A DNA stretch of 64,000 nt from Halopseudomonas xiamenensis (GTDB lineage: Bacteria; Pseudomonadota; Gammaproteobacteria; Pseudomonadales; Pseudomonadaceae). The stretch spans positions 97,065 to 161,064 of the forward strand of contig NZ_JACLGO010000010.1 of the NCBI RefSeq assembly GCF_014219065.1. Direction: 5' to 3'. The notes beneath the pieces are model-generated. The model was not told the DNA's origin, ran no database searches, and saw only the letters and a program-made list of their open reading frames with translations. Position numbers and translations under genes: made by a program. The first letter of the stretch is position 1. Every line of letters begins with the position of its first letter. Positions 43,101 through 52,598 of this stretch are shown here, in pieces.

Positions 43101-43118
43101 GTCGAGCGCCTGCTCGAC
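43101..43118. repeat. REP-like short palindrome, copy 1
   Basis: GTCGAGC-GCCT-GCTCGAC, a 7-bp stem with a 4-nt loop, followed by GAC. The same arms with loop CCCC recur at 62019-62036, inside a coding gene. It sits between the convergent TIGR02444 and AlgP-like genes and may also serve as a terminator stem. Confidence 0.65.
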
Positions 43119-43151
43119 GACTGCGTGGCTGTAGCCGCAGGTGGCTGCTGG

Positions 43152-43679
43152 TCACTCGCTCGATGGTTCAGCTGGCGCTGTCGGGGTAGGTGCGGCAGCC
43201 GCTTTCCTGCTGCGTGAGCGGCGCTGTGGTGGGCGCTTGGGGGCTTTGCTCGCCGCCGGGTCATTGCGTCTTTCGATCGCCTGGGTCACCTGCAGGTCGA
43301 TGCGATCCAGCCCCTTGGCCAGCCGCAGGGTCTGGCGCACATCATTCTGCAGTTGTCGGACGTAATCCTCGGCGTCGCTGCGCGACTGGGTCAGGACCGC
43401 CATCCCGGCGCTCAGCTCGTCTATCTTGCCGCGCAGTTTGTCCGTGGTCTTGCCGTTGGCCTCGGGGTCGACGGCCGCCAGCTTCTGCTGTGCCTGGTCG
43501 AGCCGCTCCTGCTGCCTGGCATGTTCGCGTTCGAGCTTGTCCAGCGCCTTGCGGGCGTCCGCTTCCGCCTGGCTGCAGGCTTCGGCCAGATGCTCGTTGA
43601 GCGTGCGCGTCAGTACCTGCAGCAGGTGCAGCGGTGTCTGTACCCGGGCGGATTGCTTGTCTTCGGTTTTGCCGGTCAC
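43152..43679 (-). CDS. algP: AlgP-like protein with a short basic tail
   Basis: 175 aa. Residues ~15-130 form a charged coiled coil (LLQVLTRTLNEHLAEACSQA, LDKLEREHARQQERLDQAQ) like the N-terminal domain of AlgP. The C-terminus is only about 30 residues (KAPKRPPQRRSRSRK, then AAAAPTPTAPAEPSSE). P. aeruginosa AlgP instead carries dozens of KPAA repeats in a histone H1-like tail. The gene is next to algQ and dsbB, as in P. aeruginosa, which supports the call. A regulator of algD transcription in that species; here the DNA-binding capacity is probably smaller. Confidence 0.8.
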   Translation of the reverse strand: MTGKTEDKQSARVQTPLHLLQVLTRTLNEHLAEACSQAEADARKALDKLEREHARQQERLDQAQQKLAAVDPEANGKTTDKLRGKIDELSAGMAVLTQSRSDAEDYVRQLQNDVRQTLRLAKGLDRIDLQVTQAIERRNDPAASKAPKRPPQRRSRSRKAAAAPTPTAPAEPSSE

Positions 43680-43682
43680 GGA

Positions 43683-44171
43683 TTACTCCATCGTCTCGGT
43701 AACGCAATGGCTGCTGCGATAGGCGTTGTGCAGCACTTCGATCAGACAGTCTTCCAGCTCGAAACGTTCGAGCAGCAGGCCGCCCATCTTCAGCAGGCGC
43801 GAATGCATGACATCTTCCTTGAGCACGCGGGTATTCTGCGCGCCGTAGTAGTCATTGAAGATGACCGCGAACTGGGTAATGGTCTCGATGCGTGGCATCA
43901 CCTGGGCCATCAGGTCCAGGGCACGTTCATCGCCGGCTTCCTCGGCGCCGCGCACCAACTGCTCATAGACGGCAAAATGCCCTGCCGACACGTAATCGAG
44001 CAGGGCAATACAGAAGTTGTTGAGGGATTGCTGGATGCTGATGGAGGGGTCCGTACGGTCGCGCAGGGCGGTGTAATGATCCACGAGCACCTGGCGTTCA
44101 GCCAGCCAGCGGTCGATGAGCTTGTCTACTCCGCCCCAGCGTTCCTGAGCTGTTTTGCACTTTTCCAGCAT
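43683..44171 (-). CDS. algQ: Rsd/AlgQ family anti-sigma-70 regulator
   Basis: 162 aa. Rsd binds sigma-70 and shifts RNA polymerase use in stationary phase; AlgQ in Pseudomonas also affects alginate and siderophore genes. Family sequence: WGGVDKLIDRWLAERQVLV, LNNFCIALLDYVSAGHFAVYE, ITQFAVIFNDYYG. It lies 3 bp upstream of the AlgP-like gene, on the same strand. Confidence 0.95.
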   Translation of the reverse strand: MLEKCKTAQERWGGVDKLIDRWLAERQVLVDHYTALRDRTDPSISIQQSLNNFCIALLDYVSAGHFAVYEQLVRGAEEAGDERALDLMAQVMPRIETITQFAVIFNDYYGAQNTRVLKEDVMHSRLLKMGGLLLERFELEDCLIEVLHNAYRSSHCVTETME

Positions 44172-44282
44172 GATCCACCTCGTCTTGCCTTGTGAGCCGG
44201 GATTGGGATAGCTGTTCCCGTGGAGGCAACAGAATAGGCCAGTCCGTGCTGCGGTATCAAGCGTGGTGACCGACAGGTCGGA

Positions 44283-44798
44283 TCAGTCCTCGCGGCGCAG
44301 CAGCTGCACCAGTCCGAACAGGGCGAAGCCGATGAACGCCAGCAGGGTGCACTCGGCAATACTCAGGCCGAGGAAGGTCCAGGTCACCTTGGCGCAGTCG
44401 GCGGTGCCGCTGAACAGCAGGGTGAGCATTTCCATCATCGGCAGCACGTCGATCATGTAGTCGAGGCTGGGCAGGCAGGATGGTAGCTGGTCGGCAGGCT
44501 GATGCTGCAGCCAGATCTGCCGGCTGGCGGTGGCACCGCCGAAGATCGCCAACAGGGTGATACCCACGGCATAGGCGCGGGCGGCGCGGCTACGCTTGCG
44601 CCCGGCCTTGGGTTGGGGGTTGTGCAACACCGCTGCCAGGCAGGTCAGGCCGATGATGAAGAAGGCGAAACGCTGAACCATGCACAGAGGGCAGGGCAGC
44701 AGGCCCATCACGTATTCCATGTAGTACGCCGCAGCCAGCAGCAGCACACAGGCGATGAAGGCGAACAGATACAGCGGGCGTGAAGCTGGCAGGGTCAT
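44283..44798 (-). CDS. dsbB: Disulfide bond formation protein B
   Basis: 171 aa from the ATG at 44798; a TTG start 4 codons upstream is possible. It reoxidises DsbA using quinone. Four transmembrane helices are visible, the first redox pair is in LLPCPLCMVQRFAFF and the second in LPSCLPSLDY...TADCAKV. Stands beside algQ as in P. aeruginosa (DsbH). Confidence 0.95.
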   Translation of the reverse strand: MTLPASRPLYLFAFIACVLLLAAAYYMEYVMGLLPCPLCMVQRFAFFIIGLTCLAAVLHNPQPKAGRKRSRAARAYAVGITLLAIFGGATASRQIWLQHQPADQLPSCLPSLDYMIDVLPMMEMLTLLFSGTADCAKVTWTFLGLSIAECTLLAFIGFALFGLVQLLRRED

Positions 44799-44921
44799 GC
44801 GCACATCCAATGGCCGGGGGAGCGGTGCAATACCTTAGTTGATGCGAAGGGAGCCTGACAAGCGCCAACCGAATGGCGCTTGGTCGCTCCCTGCCCCGAA
44901 CGGCTTCTCCTTGGCCCCCCA

Positions 44922-45074
44922 CCATCCTTCGCCACCCCGTCATCCTTCGCCCCCTCCCCGTCATCCTCGGCGCAGGCCGAGGATCCATGGTGCCGGTTGA
45001 CTCGAAGTGGCCGGTGGATCCTTCGCCTTCGCGAAGGATGACGGGAGGCGGGAGCGGGGGCGAAGGTTGACGGG
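44922..45074. repeat. Nested palindromic repeat cluster between dsbB and secB
   Basis: A ~150-bp block built from the unit CCGTCATCCTTCGC and its inverse. Outer arms: 44937-44954 and, inverted with 17 of 18 matches, 45056-45073. Inside are two hairpins: ATCCTCGGC/GCCGAGGAT (44963-44984, loop GCAG) and ATCCTTCGC/GCGAAGGAT (45018-45039, loop CTTC). No coding potential. It resembles intergenic palindromic elements dispersed in many bacterial genomes. Confidence 0.75.
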
Positions 45075-45104
45075 ATTCCGGGAATGACGCCGGAATGGAG
45101 GCCC

Positions 45105-45599
45105 TCAGGCGTTGGCGGTTTCGGCGGCGCGGCGCTGTTCGGCCTGGGCGAACAGGGCGTCGAAGTTGACCGGGGCCAGCATCAGGGGAGGGAAGCTGCC
45201 ACGCAGTACCAGGTTGTCGATGGCTTCGCGGGCATAGGGGAACAGGATGTTCGGGCAGAAGGCGCCGAGGGTATGGCGCATGCCAGCCTCATCCAGTCCG
45301 CTGATGGCGAAGATGCCGGCCTGCTGCACTTCGGCGATGAAGGTGACGTCTTCTTCACCGTTGGTCACAGTGGCGGACAGGCTCAGCACCACTTCATAGA
45401 TGCCGTCCTGCAGCTGGGTATGACGGGTATTGAGGTCCAGGTTGACCTGGGGGTTCCACTGGTTCTGGAATACCGCCGGCGCCTTCGGCGACTCGAAGGA
45501 GAGGTCCTTGACGTAGATGCGCTGCAGATTGAACTGCACCTGCGGCTGGTTGCCCTGTGCGCCATTGGCGGTTGCGTTGTTCTGTTGTTCGTCGGCCAT
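45105..45599 (-). CDS. secB: Protein-export chaperone SecB
   Basis: 164 aa from the ATG at 45599. A tetrameric cytosolic chaperone that keeps precursors unfolded and hands them to SecA. Signatures: [46 protein letters not shown] and [17 protein letters not shown]. It shares its strand with grxC and the rhodanese gene but is separated from them by a repeat element. Confidence 0.98.
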   Translation of the reverse strand: MADEQQNNATANGAQGNQPQVQFNLQRIYVKDLSFESPKAPAVFQNQWNPQVNLDLNTRHTQLQDGIYEVVLSLSATVTNGEEDVTFIAEVQQAGIFAISGLDEAGMRHTLGAFCPNILFPYAREAIDNLVLRGSFPPLMLAPVNFDALFAQAEQRRAAETANA

Positions 45600-45631
45600 G
45601 ATGGGTCCTTGTTGGTTCCAGTGGTGTGGTC

Positions 45632-45763
45632 GCCTCTGAAAACTACTGCGCTCGGCCATGCGGCGTTGAAACCTTCCTCAAAATGCTCATTTACCATGTG
45701 TAAACTGCGCTTTTTCGTCAGCTTTCGCCTTGCCTGGCCTTCGCTCGCTACGTTTTCAGAGGC
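45632..45763. repeat. 132-bp element bounded by 12-bp inverted repeats upstream of secB
   Basis: GCCTCTGAAAAC at 45632-45643 and GTTTTCAGAGGC at 45752-45763 are exact inverted ends. The interior contains an imperfect palindrome around ATTTACCATGTGTAAA. The gap has no ORF. It looks like a dispersed non-coding palindromic element (MITE-like or RNA-encoding); only one copy is in the window. Confidence 0.65.
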
Positions 45764-45781
45764 TCCCTGATTATTCAGGCA

Positions 45782-46036
45782 TCAGCCTGCCAGCATTGTA
45801 TCCAGTTTGCCCGAACGTTCCAGCGCTATCAGGTCGTCGCAGCCGCCGACGTGGGTGCCGCCGATCCATATCTGCGGTACCGAGGTGCGGCCGGCCAGGC
45901 GGGCCATTTCCGCGCGTACATCGGGCCGGCCGTCAACGTTGATCTCGTTGTAGCTGGCGCCCTTGCTGCCGAGCAGTTGCTTGGCGCGGATGCAGAACGG
46001 GCAGTAGTTGCTGCTGTAGATGGTGATGTCAGTCAT
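45782..46036 (-). CDS. grxC: Glutaredoxin 3
   Basis: 84 aa from the ATG at 46036; one base separates it from the rhodanese stop. A dithiol glutaredoxin with active site SSNYCPFCIRAKQLL, TSVPQIWIGGTHVGGCDD for glutathione binding. It reduces disulfides with glutathione. Confidence 0.97.
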   Translation of the reverse strand: MTDITIYSSNYCPFCIRAKQLLGSKGASYNEINVDGRPDVRAEMARLAGRTSVPQIWIGGTHVGGCDDLIALERSGKLDTMLAG

Positions 46037-46037
46037 G

Positions 46038-46460
46038 TCATTTAACCAGGGGCAGGTTGTCCGCGCGCCAGCCGCCGATGCCCTGTGCCAGCCGGTTGAC
46101 CTGCTGGTAGCCTGCCGCCTTGAGTTGCTTGGAAACAGGACCGGCATTCTGGCCGTTGGCGCATACCAGGATGATGGGTTTGTCCTTGTGCTTTTCCAGT
46201 TCGACCATGCGGGTGGCGAAACTGTCCAGCGGAATGTTGATCGAATCGACGATATGGCCGGCAGCGTAGTCCTTCTTCGGCCGCACATCGACCACCAGCG
46301 CGTGCTCGCGGTTGATCAGCGCCGTGGCCTGCTGGGCGGTAATGGCCTTGCCGGCCTTGCGACCTTCGGTGATGATCAGCAGCGCCAGTACAACCAGGAA
46401 AGCCGTGGTCAGCCAATAATGGTTGCCTATGAATTCGATAAGGTGCTGTAGAAACTGCAT
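46038..46460 (-). CDS. Membrane-anchored rhodanese-like protein
   Basis: 140 aa from the ATG at 46460. One N-terminal transmembrane helix (WLTTAFLVVLALLIITEG) precedes a rhodanese domain (HALVVDVRPKKDYAAGHI, IPLDSFATRMVELEK). The active-site loop reads ILVCANGQNAG with the catalytic cysteine. It likely moves sulfur or senses it on the cytoplasmic face; the sulfur acceptor is unknown. In an operon with grxC, divergent from gpmI. Confidence 0.93.
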   Translation of the reverse strand: MQFLQHLIEFIGNHYWLTTAFLVVLALLIITEGRKAGKAITAQQATALINREHALVVDVRPKKDYAAGHIVDSINIPLDSFATRMVELEKHKDKPIILVCANGQNAGPVSKQLKAAGYQQVNRLAQGIGGWRADNLPLVK

Positions 46461-46631
46461 GGATGTATGATTCCGGAACCGTTGAAGCCCGCCAGTATAC
46501 ACAGCCCGGGCATGGGGCAGAACCTCCGCCATGCATGACACGCCGGTGCCGGGCAAGTAAACTGGCGGCAGCACGCCTGCCGGGGCACGGCAGCGCACTC
46601 CCTTGCCTCTTCTACACAGTGAGTTAATCGG

Positions 46632-48170
46632 ATGACAGCAGCTCCCAAACCCGTGGTATTGATGATTCTGGATGGCTTCGGACACAGCGAGTCGCCGGAA
46701 TCCAATGCCATCATGGCCGCCAACACACCCGTCTGGGATCGCCTGTGGGCGAACGCGCCGCGGACCCTGGTGTCCGGCTCGGGCATGGATGTCGGGCTGC
46801 CGGACGGGCAGATGGGCAACTCCGAGGTCGGCCATATGAACCTGGGTGCCGGGCGCGTGGTGTACCAGGATTTCACCCGGGTCACCAAGGCTATCGCCGA
46901 TGGCGAGTTCTTCGACAACGCGGTGATCTGCCAGGCGGTCGACAAGGCGGTACAGGCCGGGCGCGCCGTGCACGTCATGGGCCTGCTGTCGCCGGGCGGT
47001 GTGCACAGCCATGAGGAGCAGCTGGTGGCCATGGTCGAGCTGGCCGCCCGCCGGGGTGCCGAGCAGATCCACGTGCATGCCTTCCTCGATGGCCGCGATA
47101 CGCCGCCGAAGAGCGCGGCGCCCTCGCTGGCGCTGCTGGAGCAGGCTTATCAGCGCCTGGGCAGAGGCCGTACTGCGACACTGATCGGCCGCTACTTCGC
47201 CATGGATCGGGACAACCGCTGGGAGCGGGTCGAAGCGGCCTACAACCTGGTTGCCGAAGGCCAGGGCGAGTTCCACGTCGACAGTGCCGGGGCTGGTCTG
47301 CAGGCCGCCTACGCCCGTGGCGAGAGCGACGAGTTCGTCAAGGCCACGGTGATCGGCGCTCCGGTGCGGGTGGAGGATGGCGATGCGGTGGTGTTCATGA
47401 ACTTCCGCGCCGACCGCGCCCGCGAACTGACCCGCGCCTTCGTCGAGCCCGACTTCACCGGCTTCGTCCGCCAGCGGGCGCTGAACATGACCGGCTACGT
47501 CATGCTTACCCAGTATGCGGCGGATATCCCGGCACCCTGCGCCTTCCCGCCCTCGACCCTGGACAACGTGCTGGGCGAATACCTGGCCAGCCAGGGCAAG
47601 ACCCAGCTGCGTATCGCCGAAACCGAGAAATACGCCCACGTCACCTTCTTCTTCTCCGGTGGTCGCGAGGAGCCGTTCGAGGGCGAGGAACGTATCCTGA
47701 TCCCGTCACCCAAGGTCGCCACCTATGATCTGCAGCCGGAAATGAGCGCGCCGGAAGTCACCGACCGCATCGTCGAAGCCATTGAGCAGCAGCGCTATGA
47801 CGCCATCATCGTCAACTACGCCAATGGCGACATGGTCGGTCATACCGGGGTGTTCGAGGCCGCGGTCAAGGCCGTCGAATGCCTGGACCAGTGCATCGGC
47901 CGTATCGAGGCGGCGCTGGCCAAGGTCGGCGGTGAAGCGCTGATCACCGCCGATCATGGCAACGTCGAACAGATGGCCGACAGCAGCACCGGTCAGGCCC
48001 ATACCGCACATACCTGCGAGCCGGTACCCTTCGTCTACGTCGGGCCGCGCAAGGTGAGCATGCGTGATGGCGGCATTCTCTCCGACGTGGCGCCCACCGT
48101 ACTGACCCTGCTCGGTCTGGCGCAACCGGCGGAAATGACCGGTCGCTCGATCCTCACCCTGCACAGCTGA
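46632..48170 (+). CDS. gpmI: 2,3-bisphosphoglycerate-independent phosphoglycerate mutase
   Basis: 512 aa. Interconverts 3- and 2-phosphoglycerate with two Mn ions. Alkaline-phosphatase fold motifs: [19 protein letters not shown], the phosphoserine in [19 protein letters not shown] and metal ligands in [12 protein letters not shown] and [12 protein letters not shown]. 10 bp before envC. Confidence 0.98.
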   Translation: MTAAPKPVVLMILDGFGHSESPESNAIMAANTPVWDRLWANAPRTLVSGSGMDVGLPDGQMGNSEVGHMNLGAGRVVYQDFTRVTKAIADGEFFDNAVICQAVDKAVQAGRAVHVMGLLSPGGVHSHEEQLVAMVELAARRGAEQIHVHAFLDGRDTPPKSAAPSLALLEQAYQRLGRGRTATLIGRYFAMDRDNRWERVEAAYNLVAEGQGEFHVDSAGAGLQAAYARGESDEFVKATVIGAPVRVEDGDAVVFMNFRADRARELTRAFVEPDFTGFVRQRALNMTGYVMLTQYAADIPAPCAFPPSTLDNVLGEYLASQGKTQLRIAETEKYAHVTFFFSGGREEPFEGEERILIPSPKVATYDLQPEMSAPEVTDRIVEAIEQQRYDAIIVNYANGDMVGHTGVFEAAVKAVECLDQCIGRIEAALAKVGGEALITADHGNVEQMADSSTGQAHTAHTCEPVPFVYVGPRKVSMRDGGILSDVAPTVLTLLGLAQPAEMTGRSILTLHS

Positions 48171-48180
48171 GCACCGATCC

Positions 48181-49377
48181 ATGTCTCTGCGTCCCGCGAC
48201 CGGCAAGTCCCGCGCGGCTGTCCACTGGGCTGCCGCGGTGTTGTCTGCGCTGCTGGGCATGTCGGTGTTGCCGGTGCTGGCCGAGCAGCCGGTGGATGCC
48301 GATGCGGCCCGCGCCGAGCTGAAACAGACCGAGGGCGAGATCGCCCGGCTGAAGAAGCTGCTCGGTACGCTCAAGCAGGAAATGTCCGGGCTGGAGGGCG
48401 ATCTGCGCAAGAGCGAAAGCGAGATCGGTCGGCTGCGTCGGGAAAGTGGCGAGATCGAGCAGCAGATACGCGAAGGCGAGACCCGCCTGCAGGACCTGCG
48501 CCAGCAGGCCGCAGAGCTGCAGCTGGCGCTCGAGGCCCAGCAGGAGCAGATCGCCCGGCAGGTACGGGCCGCCTATATGGCCGGCCGTCAGGACTATCTG
48601 AAGATGGTGCTGAACCAGGATGACCCGGCGCGGGTGGCGCGCATGCTGCGCTACTACGGCGACGTCAACCGGGCGCGGGTGGAGGAGATCTCGCGCTATA
48701 CCCAGACCATCGAGCAGGTCCGCCAGGCCAGCGCACAGATCGCCGAGCAGCAGGCTGTGCTGCAGAAGGACCGCGAGAGCCTGGCGCTGCGCCAGCGCGA
48801 GATGCAGGCTGAGCAGGACAAGCGCAACCAGGTGCTTGCCAGCCTGCGTGGCCGTAGCCAGTCACAGCAGCAGCAGATCAACAGCCGCGAAGCCGAACGG
48901 GCAGAACTGGCGGCGCTGATCAAGAAGCTCGACGAGGCTATCACCAGCATCCCGACGCCGGCCGGCAGCCTGCCGTTCGCCCAGGCCAGAGGCAAGCTGC
49001 CGCTGCCGGTCAGTGGCCAGATCAAGGCGCGCTTCGGCAGCCAGCGCGGTGCCGATGCCCGGCTCAAGTGGGATGGCCTGCTGATCGGTGCCCGTGAAGG
49101 TGCGCCGGTGCATGCGATCCATGGTGGCCGGGTGGTGTTCGCTGACTGGCTGCGCGGTTCCGGGCTGCTGCTGATCCTCGATCACGGCAATGGCTACCTG
49201 AGCCTGTATGGACATAACCAGAGCCTGCTGCGTGAAGTCGGCAGTTGGGTGCAGCCAGGCGAGGCCATCGCCACCGTGGGTAGCAGTGGCGGGCAGGGCG
49301 AGGCGGCACTGTACTTTTCCATCCGCCACCGCGGCCAGCCGCTGGACCCGGCGGCCTGGTGTATGCTTTCCAGCTAG
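48181..49377 (+). CDS. envC: Murein hydrolase activator EnvC
   Basis: 398 aa. A signal peptide (about residues 1-38), a long coiled coil (about 45-260; ELKQTEGEIARLKKLLGTL, EIEQQIREGETRLQDLRQ) and a C-terminal LytM/M23 domain (about 285-395). The LytM site is degenerate: ALYFSIRHRG replaces the HxH of active M23 peptidases, matching EnvC, which activates division amidases rather than cutting peptidoglycan. Next to gpmI and the ctp protease, as in other Pseudomonas. Confidence 0.95.
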   Translation: MSLRPATGKSRAAVHWAAAVLSALLGMSVLPVLAEQPVDADAARAELKQTEGEIARLKKLLGTLKQEMSGLEGDLRKSESEIGRLRRESGEIEQQIREGETRLQDLRQQAAELQLALEAQQEQIARQVRAAYMAGRQDYLKMVLNQDDPARVARMLRYYGDVNRARVEEISRYTQTIEQVRQASAQIAEQQAVLQKDRESLALRQREMQAEQDKRNQVLASLRGRSQSQQQQINSREAERAELAALIKKLDEAITSIPTPAGSLPFAQARGKLPLPVSGQIKARFGSQRGADARLKWDGLLIGAREGAPVHAIHGGRVVFADWLRGSGLLLILDHGNGYLSLYGHNQSLLREVGSWVQPGEAIATVGSSGGQGEAALYFSIRHRGQPLDPAAWCMLSS

Positions 49378-49529
49378 GTAGCAAGCCCAAGAATGCTTTG
49401 AAAAATCCGCTGCCCTCGGTCATGCTGCCGGGGTCCGTTGACGTTTCGCTGCCGCGACATGGCGCGATCAACATTACGGCGGCGCTGCCGATATGCTTGT
49501 GCATCCTGTTCTGAGTGGGGAGAGTTTTG

Positions 49530-50801
49530 ATGACCGCTGTGCGTAAATTGTCCATCGCCTGCCTGAGTCTGGTGCTCGGCATCCTTCCCGTGCAGGCCCA
49601 GGACAGGGATGCGGCGCCGCTGCCCCTCAACGAACTGCGCACCTTCACCGAGGTGCTGGAGCGGATTCGTACCTCCTATGTCGAGCCGGTGGACGACGCC
49701 ACCCTGCTGGAGAATGCCATCCGCGGCATGCTCGAAGGGCTCGACCCGCATTCGGCCTACCTCGAACCGGAAGCCTTCCAGGGCCTGCAGGACACCACCA
49801 CCGGCCAGTTCGGCGGGCTGGGCCTGGAGGTCGGCCAGGAGGATGGCTTCATCAAGGTCATCTCGCCGATCGACGATACCCCGGCCTCGCGCGCCGGCAT
49901 CGAGCCGGGTGATCTGATCGTCAAGATCGACGACCACCCGGTCAAGGGTATGAGCCTGATGGATGCGGTGGAGCGGATGCGCGGGCCGGCCGGCTCGAAG
50001 ATCACCCTGACCCTGGTGCGTGGCACCGGTCGGCCCTTCGATATCGAACTCGAGCGTGCGGTGATCAAGGTCCGCAGCGTGCGCACCGAAACCCTGGAGC
50101 CAGGCTACGCCTACCTGCGCATTACCCAGTTCCAGAACAATACCGGTGACGAGGTTCGCCGCAGCCTCAAGAGTCTGACCGAGAAGGGCGAACTCAAGGG
50201 GTTGGTGATGGACCTGCGGAACAATCCGGGGGGCGTGCTACAGTCTGCGGTGGAGGTGGCCGACGCTTTCCTCAGCGATGGCCTGATCGTATATACCAAG
50301 GGCCGCCTGGCCAACAGCGAACTGCGCTTCAACGCCACCTCGGCCAACCCCGGCAAGGATATCCCGCTGGTGGTGCTGATCAATGGCGGCTCGGCGTCTG
50401 CCTCGGAGATCGTCGCCGGTGCCCTGCAGGACCGGGGGCGGGCGGTGATCATGGGTACCGACAGTTTCGGCAAGGGCTCGGTGCAGACGGTGCTGCCGCT
50501 GAACAACGACCGCGCCCTGAAGCTGACCACGGCGCTGTACTACACGCCCAGTGGCCGCTCGATCCAGGCCCAGGGCATAGTGCCGGATATCCATGTGGAG
50601 CGGGCCCAGCTGACCCGCAGCGCCGATGAAGCGAGCTACCGCGAGGCCGATCTGCTGGGACACCTGAACAACATCAATGGCGAGGAGCGCCCGACCCTGC
50701 GCAAGCCGGCCACCGGTGAGACCGCCGAGCGCGACGCCGACTATCAGCTGAACCAGGCCTTGAACCTGCTCAAGGGGCTGAATATCACCCGCGGTCGATG
50801 A
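49530..50801 (+). CDS. ctpA: Carboxy-terminal processing protease (S41)
   Basis: 423 aa from the ATG at 49530 (GGGGAGAG ribosome-binding site). Signal peptide ending near AQA, a PDZ domain (about residues 85-170: GLGLEVGQEDGFIKVISPI) and the S41 protease domain with Ser/Lys dyad in NGGSASASEIVAGALQD and DSFGKGSVQTVLPL. A periplasmic C-terminal processing protease; in P. aeruginosa CtpA of this type controls peptidoglycan cross-link hydrolases. It overlaps the deacetylase gene by 4 bp. Confidence 0.94.
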   Translation: MTAVRKLSIACLSLVLGILPVQAQDRDAAPLPLNELRTFTEVLERIRTSYVEPVDDATLLENAIRGMLEGLDPHSAYLEPEAFQGLQDTTTGQFGGLGLEVGQEDGFIKVISPIDDTPASRAGIEPGDLIVKIDDHPVKGMSLMDAVERMRGPAGSKITLTLVRGTGRPFDIELERAVIKVRSVRTETLEPGYAYLRITQFQNNTGDEVRRSLKSLTEKGELKGLVMDLRNNPGGVLQSAVEVADAFLSDGLIVYTKGRLANSELRFNATSANPGKDIPLVVLINGGSASASEIVAGALQDRGRAVIMGTDSFGKGSVQTVLPLNNDRALKLTTALYYTPSGRSIQAQGIVPDIHVERAQLTRSADEASYREADLLGHLNNINGEERPTLRKPATGETAERDADYQLNQALNLLKGLNITRGR

Positions 50802-51754
50802 GGATCTGGATAGCCGGGCTGCTGGCACTGCTGCTGGCGGCCTGCAGCGAGCCGGATTCGCCAGCGGTCGACAGTGGGGAGAGCGGCGAGGCGAGCACGC
50901 CGGTGGTAGTGGATGAGGCGGATTCGGCCTATTACGACCAGTTGCGGGCGCGCTGGCTGGAATTGGAGCATGCGGACCGGGCCGCGGCCGCGCAAACGCT
51001 GGAACCGGAGCCGGAAATACTGTCGCAGCCGCTACCTGAGTCAGCGCCGATCACGCCCGTGATCGATGCTGCGGCCATCCCGGCCATCGCCATCATCATC
51101 GACGACGTCGGCCACAGCCTGGCCCAGGGGCGGCGCCTCATCGCCCTGCCGGTACCGGTTGCGCTGGCGATACTGCCGCATACCCCGGCCGCCCAGCGCC
51201 TGGCCGAGGAGGCCGGCGCCGCCGGCAAGACGGTCATGCTGCACCAGCCGATGGAAAATGGCGCCGGCCTGTCGATCGGGCCGGGAGGCCTCTACGTCGG
51301 CATGCCTCGCGCCGAGCTGGAGCAGGTTCTGCAGGGCAACCTGAACAGCTTTGTGCCGATCCAGGGTATCAATAATCACATGGGCAGCCGGCTGACCGCC
51401 GAGCGCGAGGCCATGGACTGGGTAATGCGGGTGCTCAGGGAGCGCGGCCTGTTCTTTATCGACAGTCGTACCACCAGCGAGACCCAGGCCGCCTTCGCCG
51501 CCGAGGCCGCCGGTGTACGCCACCTGTCGCGGGATGTATTCCTGGATAACCAGCGCACGCCGCAGGCCATCGATGCGGCTTTCAACCGGGCCCTGGTACT
51601 GGCGCGCCGGCAGGGCAGCGCGCTGATCATCGGCCATCCCTATGCGCAGACGCTGGATTATCTGGAGCAGCGGCTGGCGGATGACCTGCTGCACAGCGAA
51701 GGGGTGGAGGTGGTCAGCGTGGAGGAGCTGCTGGCGCGCAAGTATCGGCGCTGA
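50798..51754 (+). CDS. Divergent polysaccharide deacetylase family (YibQ) lipoprotein
   Basis: 318 aa, start overlapping the ctp stop (ATGA). Signal peptide with lipobox LLAAC, a Pro/Glu-rich linker to about residue 85, then the YibQ domain: IAIIIDDVGHSLAQGRRLI, LAILPHTPAAQRLA, VMLHQPMEN and GINNHMGSRLT, with D and H residues like a metal-dependent deacetylase. Activity is not established. Last gene of the gpmI-envC-ctp cluster. Confidence 0.9.
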   Translation: MRIWIAGLLALLLAACSEPDSPAVDSGESGEASTPVVVDEADSAYYDQLRARWLELEHADRAAAAQTLEPEPEILSQPLPESAPITPVIDAAAIPAIAIIIDDVGHSLAQGRRLIALPVPVALAILPHTPAAQRLAEEAGAAGKTVMLHQPMENGAGLSIGPGGLYVGMPRAELEQVLQGNLNSFVPIQGINNHMGSRLTAEREAMDWVMRVLRERGLFFIDSRTTSETQAAFAAEAAGVRHLSRDVFLDNQRTPQAIDAAFNRALVLARRQGSALIIGHPYAQTLDYLEQRLADDLLHSEGVEVVSVEELLARKYRR

Positions 51755-51780
51755 GGGCGACCGCCAGTCCGCTATCGCCC
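51755..51780 (+). terminator. Hairpin after the YibQ-family gene
   Basis: GGGCGA (51755-51760) pairs with TCGCCC (51775-51780) directly after the stop codon. Short stem, no T-run; a weak terminator candidate between convergent genes. Confidence 0.35.
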
Positions 51781-51804
51781 CTGGCGCTACACCCCGCTGC
51801 CCGC

Positions 51805-52578
51805 TTACAGTCTTACTTCAATCCCGCGCTCGGCCATATAGGCCTTGGCCTCGGCGATGGTGTATTCGCCGAAGTGGAAGATGCTGGCAGCCAGTACCGC
51901 ATCGGCGCCGCCGAGCAGCACGCCATCGGCCAGGTGCTGCAGGTTGCCGACACCGCCGGAGGCGATCACCGGCACGCCTACCGCGTCGCTGATGGCGCGG
52001 GTCACGCCCAGGTCGTAGCCGCTCTTCACGCCGTCCTGGTCCATGCTGGTCAGCAGGATCTCCCCGGCGCCCAGCGCTTCCATCTTCTTCGCCCACTCCA
52101 CCGCATCCAGCCCGGTGGGCTTGCGGCCGCCATGGGTGAAGATTTCCCAACGGCCGGGCTCGCCGGGAGCGGAAACCCGCTTGGCGTCGATGGCCACGAC
52201 GATGCACTGAGAACCGAAGCGATCGGCCGCCTCGCCGACGAACTCGGGGGTGAACACCGCCGCGGAGTTGATCGAGACCTTGTCGGCGCCGGCATTGAGC
52301 AGGTTGCGGATATCCTGCACGGTGCGCACGCCGCCACCCACGGTCAGCGGGATGAACACTTCGCTGGCCATGCGCTCGACGGTATGCAGGGTGGTGTCGC
52401 GGCCCTCATGGGTGGCGGTGATGTCGAGGAAGGTGATCTCGTCCGCGCCCTGCTCGTTGTAGCGGCGGGCGATCTCCACCGGGTCACCGGCATCGCGGAT
52501 GTTCTCGAACTTCACGCCCTTGACTACACGACCGTTTTCCACGTCGAGGCAGGGGATGATGCGTTTGGCCAGTGTCAT
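51805..52578 (-). CDS. hisF: Imidazole glycerol phosphate synthase subunit HisF
   Basis: 257 aa from the ATG at 52578. The cyclase half of the synthase: uses ammonia from HisH to form imidazole glycerol phosphate and AICAR. TIM-barrel signatures: [48 protein letters not shown] and [18 protein letters not shown]. Last gene of hisB-hisH-hisA-hisF on this strand. Confidence 0.98.
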   Translation of the reverse strand: MTLAKRIIPCLDVENGRVVKGVKFENIRDAGDPVEIARRYNEQGADEITFLDITATHEGRDTTLHTVERMASEVFIPLTVGGGVRTVQDIRNLLNAGADKVSINSAAVFTPEFVGEAADRFGSQCIVVAIDAKRVSAPGEPGRWEIFTHGGRKPTGLDAVEWAKKMEALGAGEILLTSMDQDGVKSGYDLGVTRAISDAVGVPVIASGGVGNLQHLADGVLLGGADAVLAASIFHFGEYTIAEAKAYMAERGIEVRL

Positions 52579-52598
52579 GCCGATTCTCCGGTGCTTGT

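Noticed and set aside
46038..47639. 533-codon minus-strand open frame reading into the rhodanese gene
   Set aside because: Only its last 140 codons (from 46460) are real; the upstream part is antisense to gpmI.
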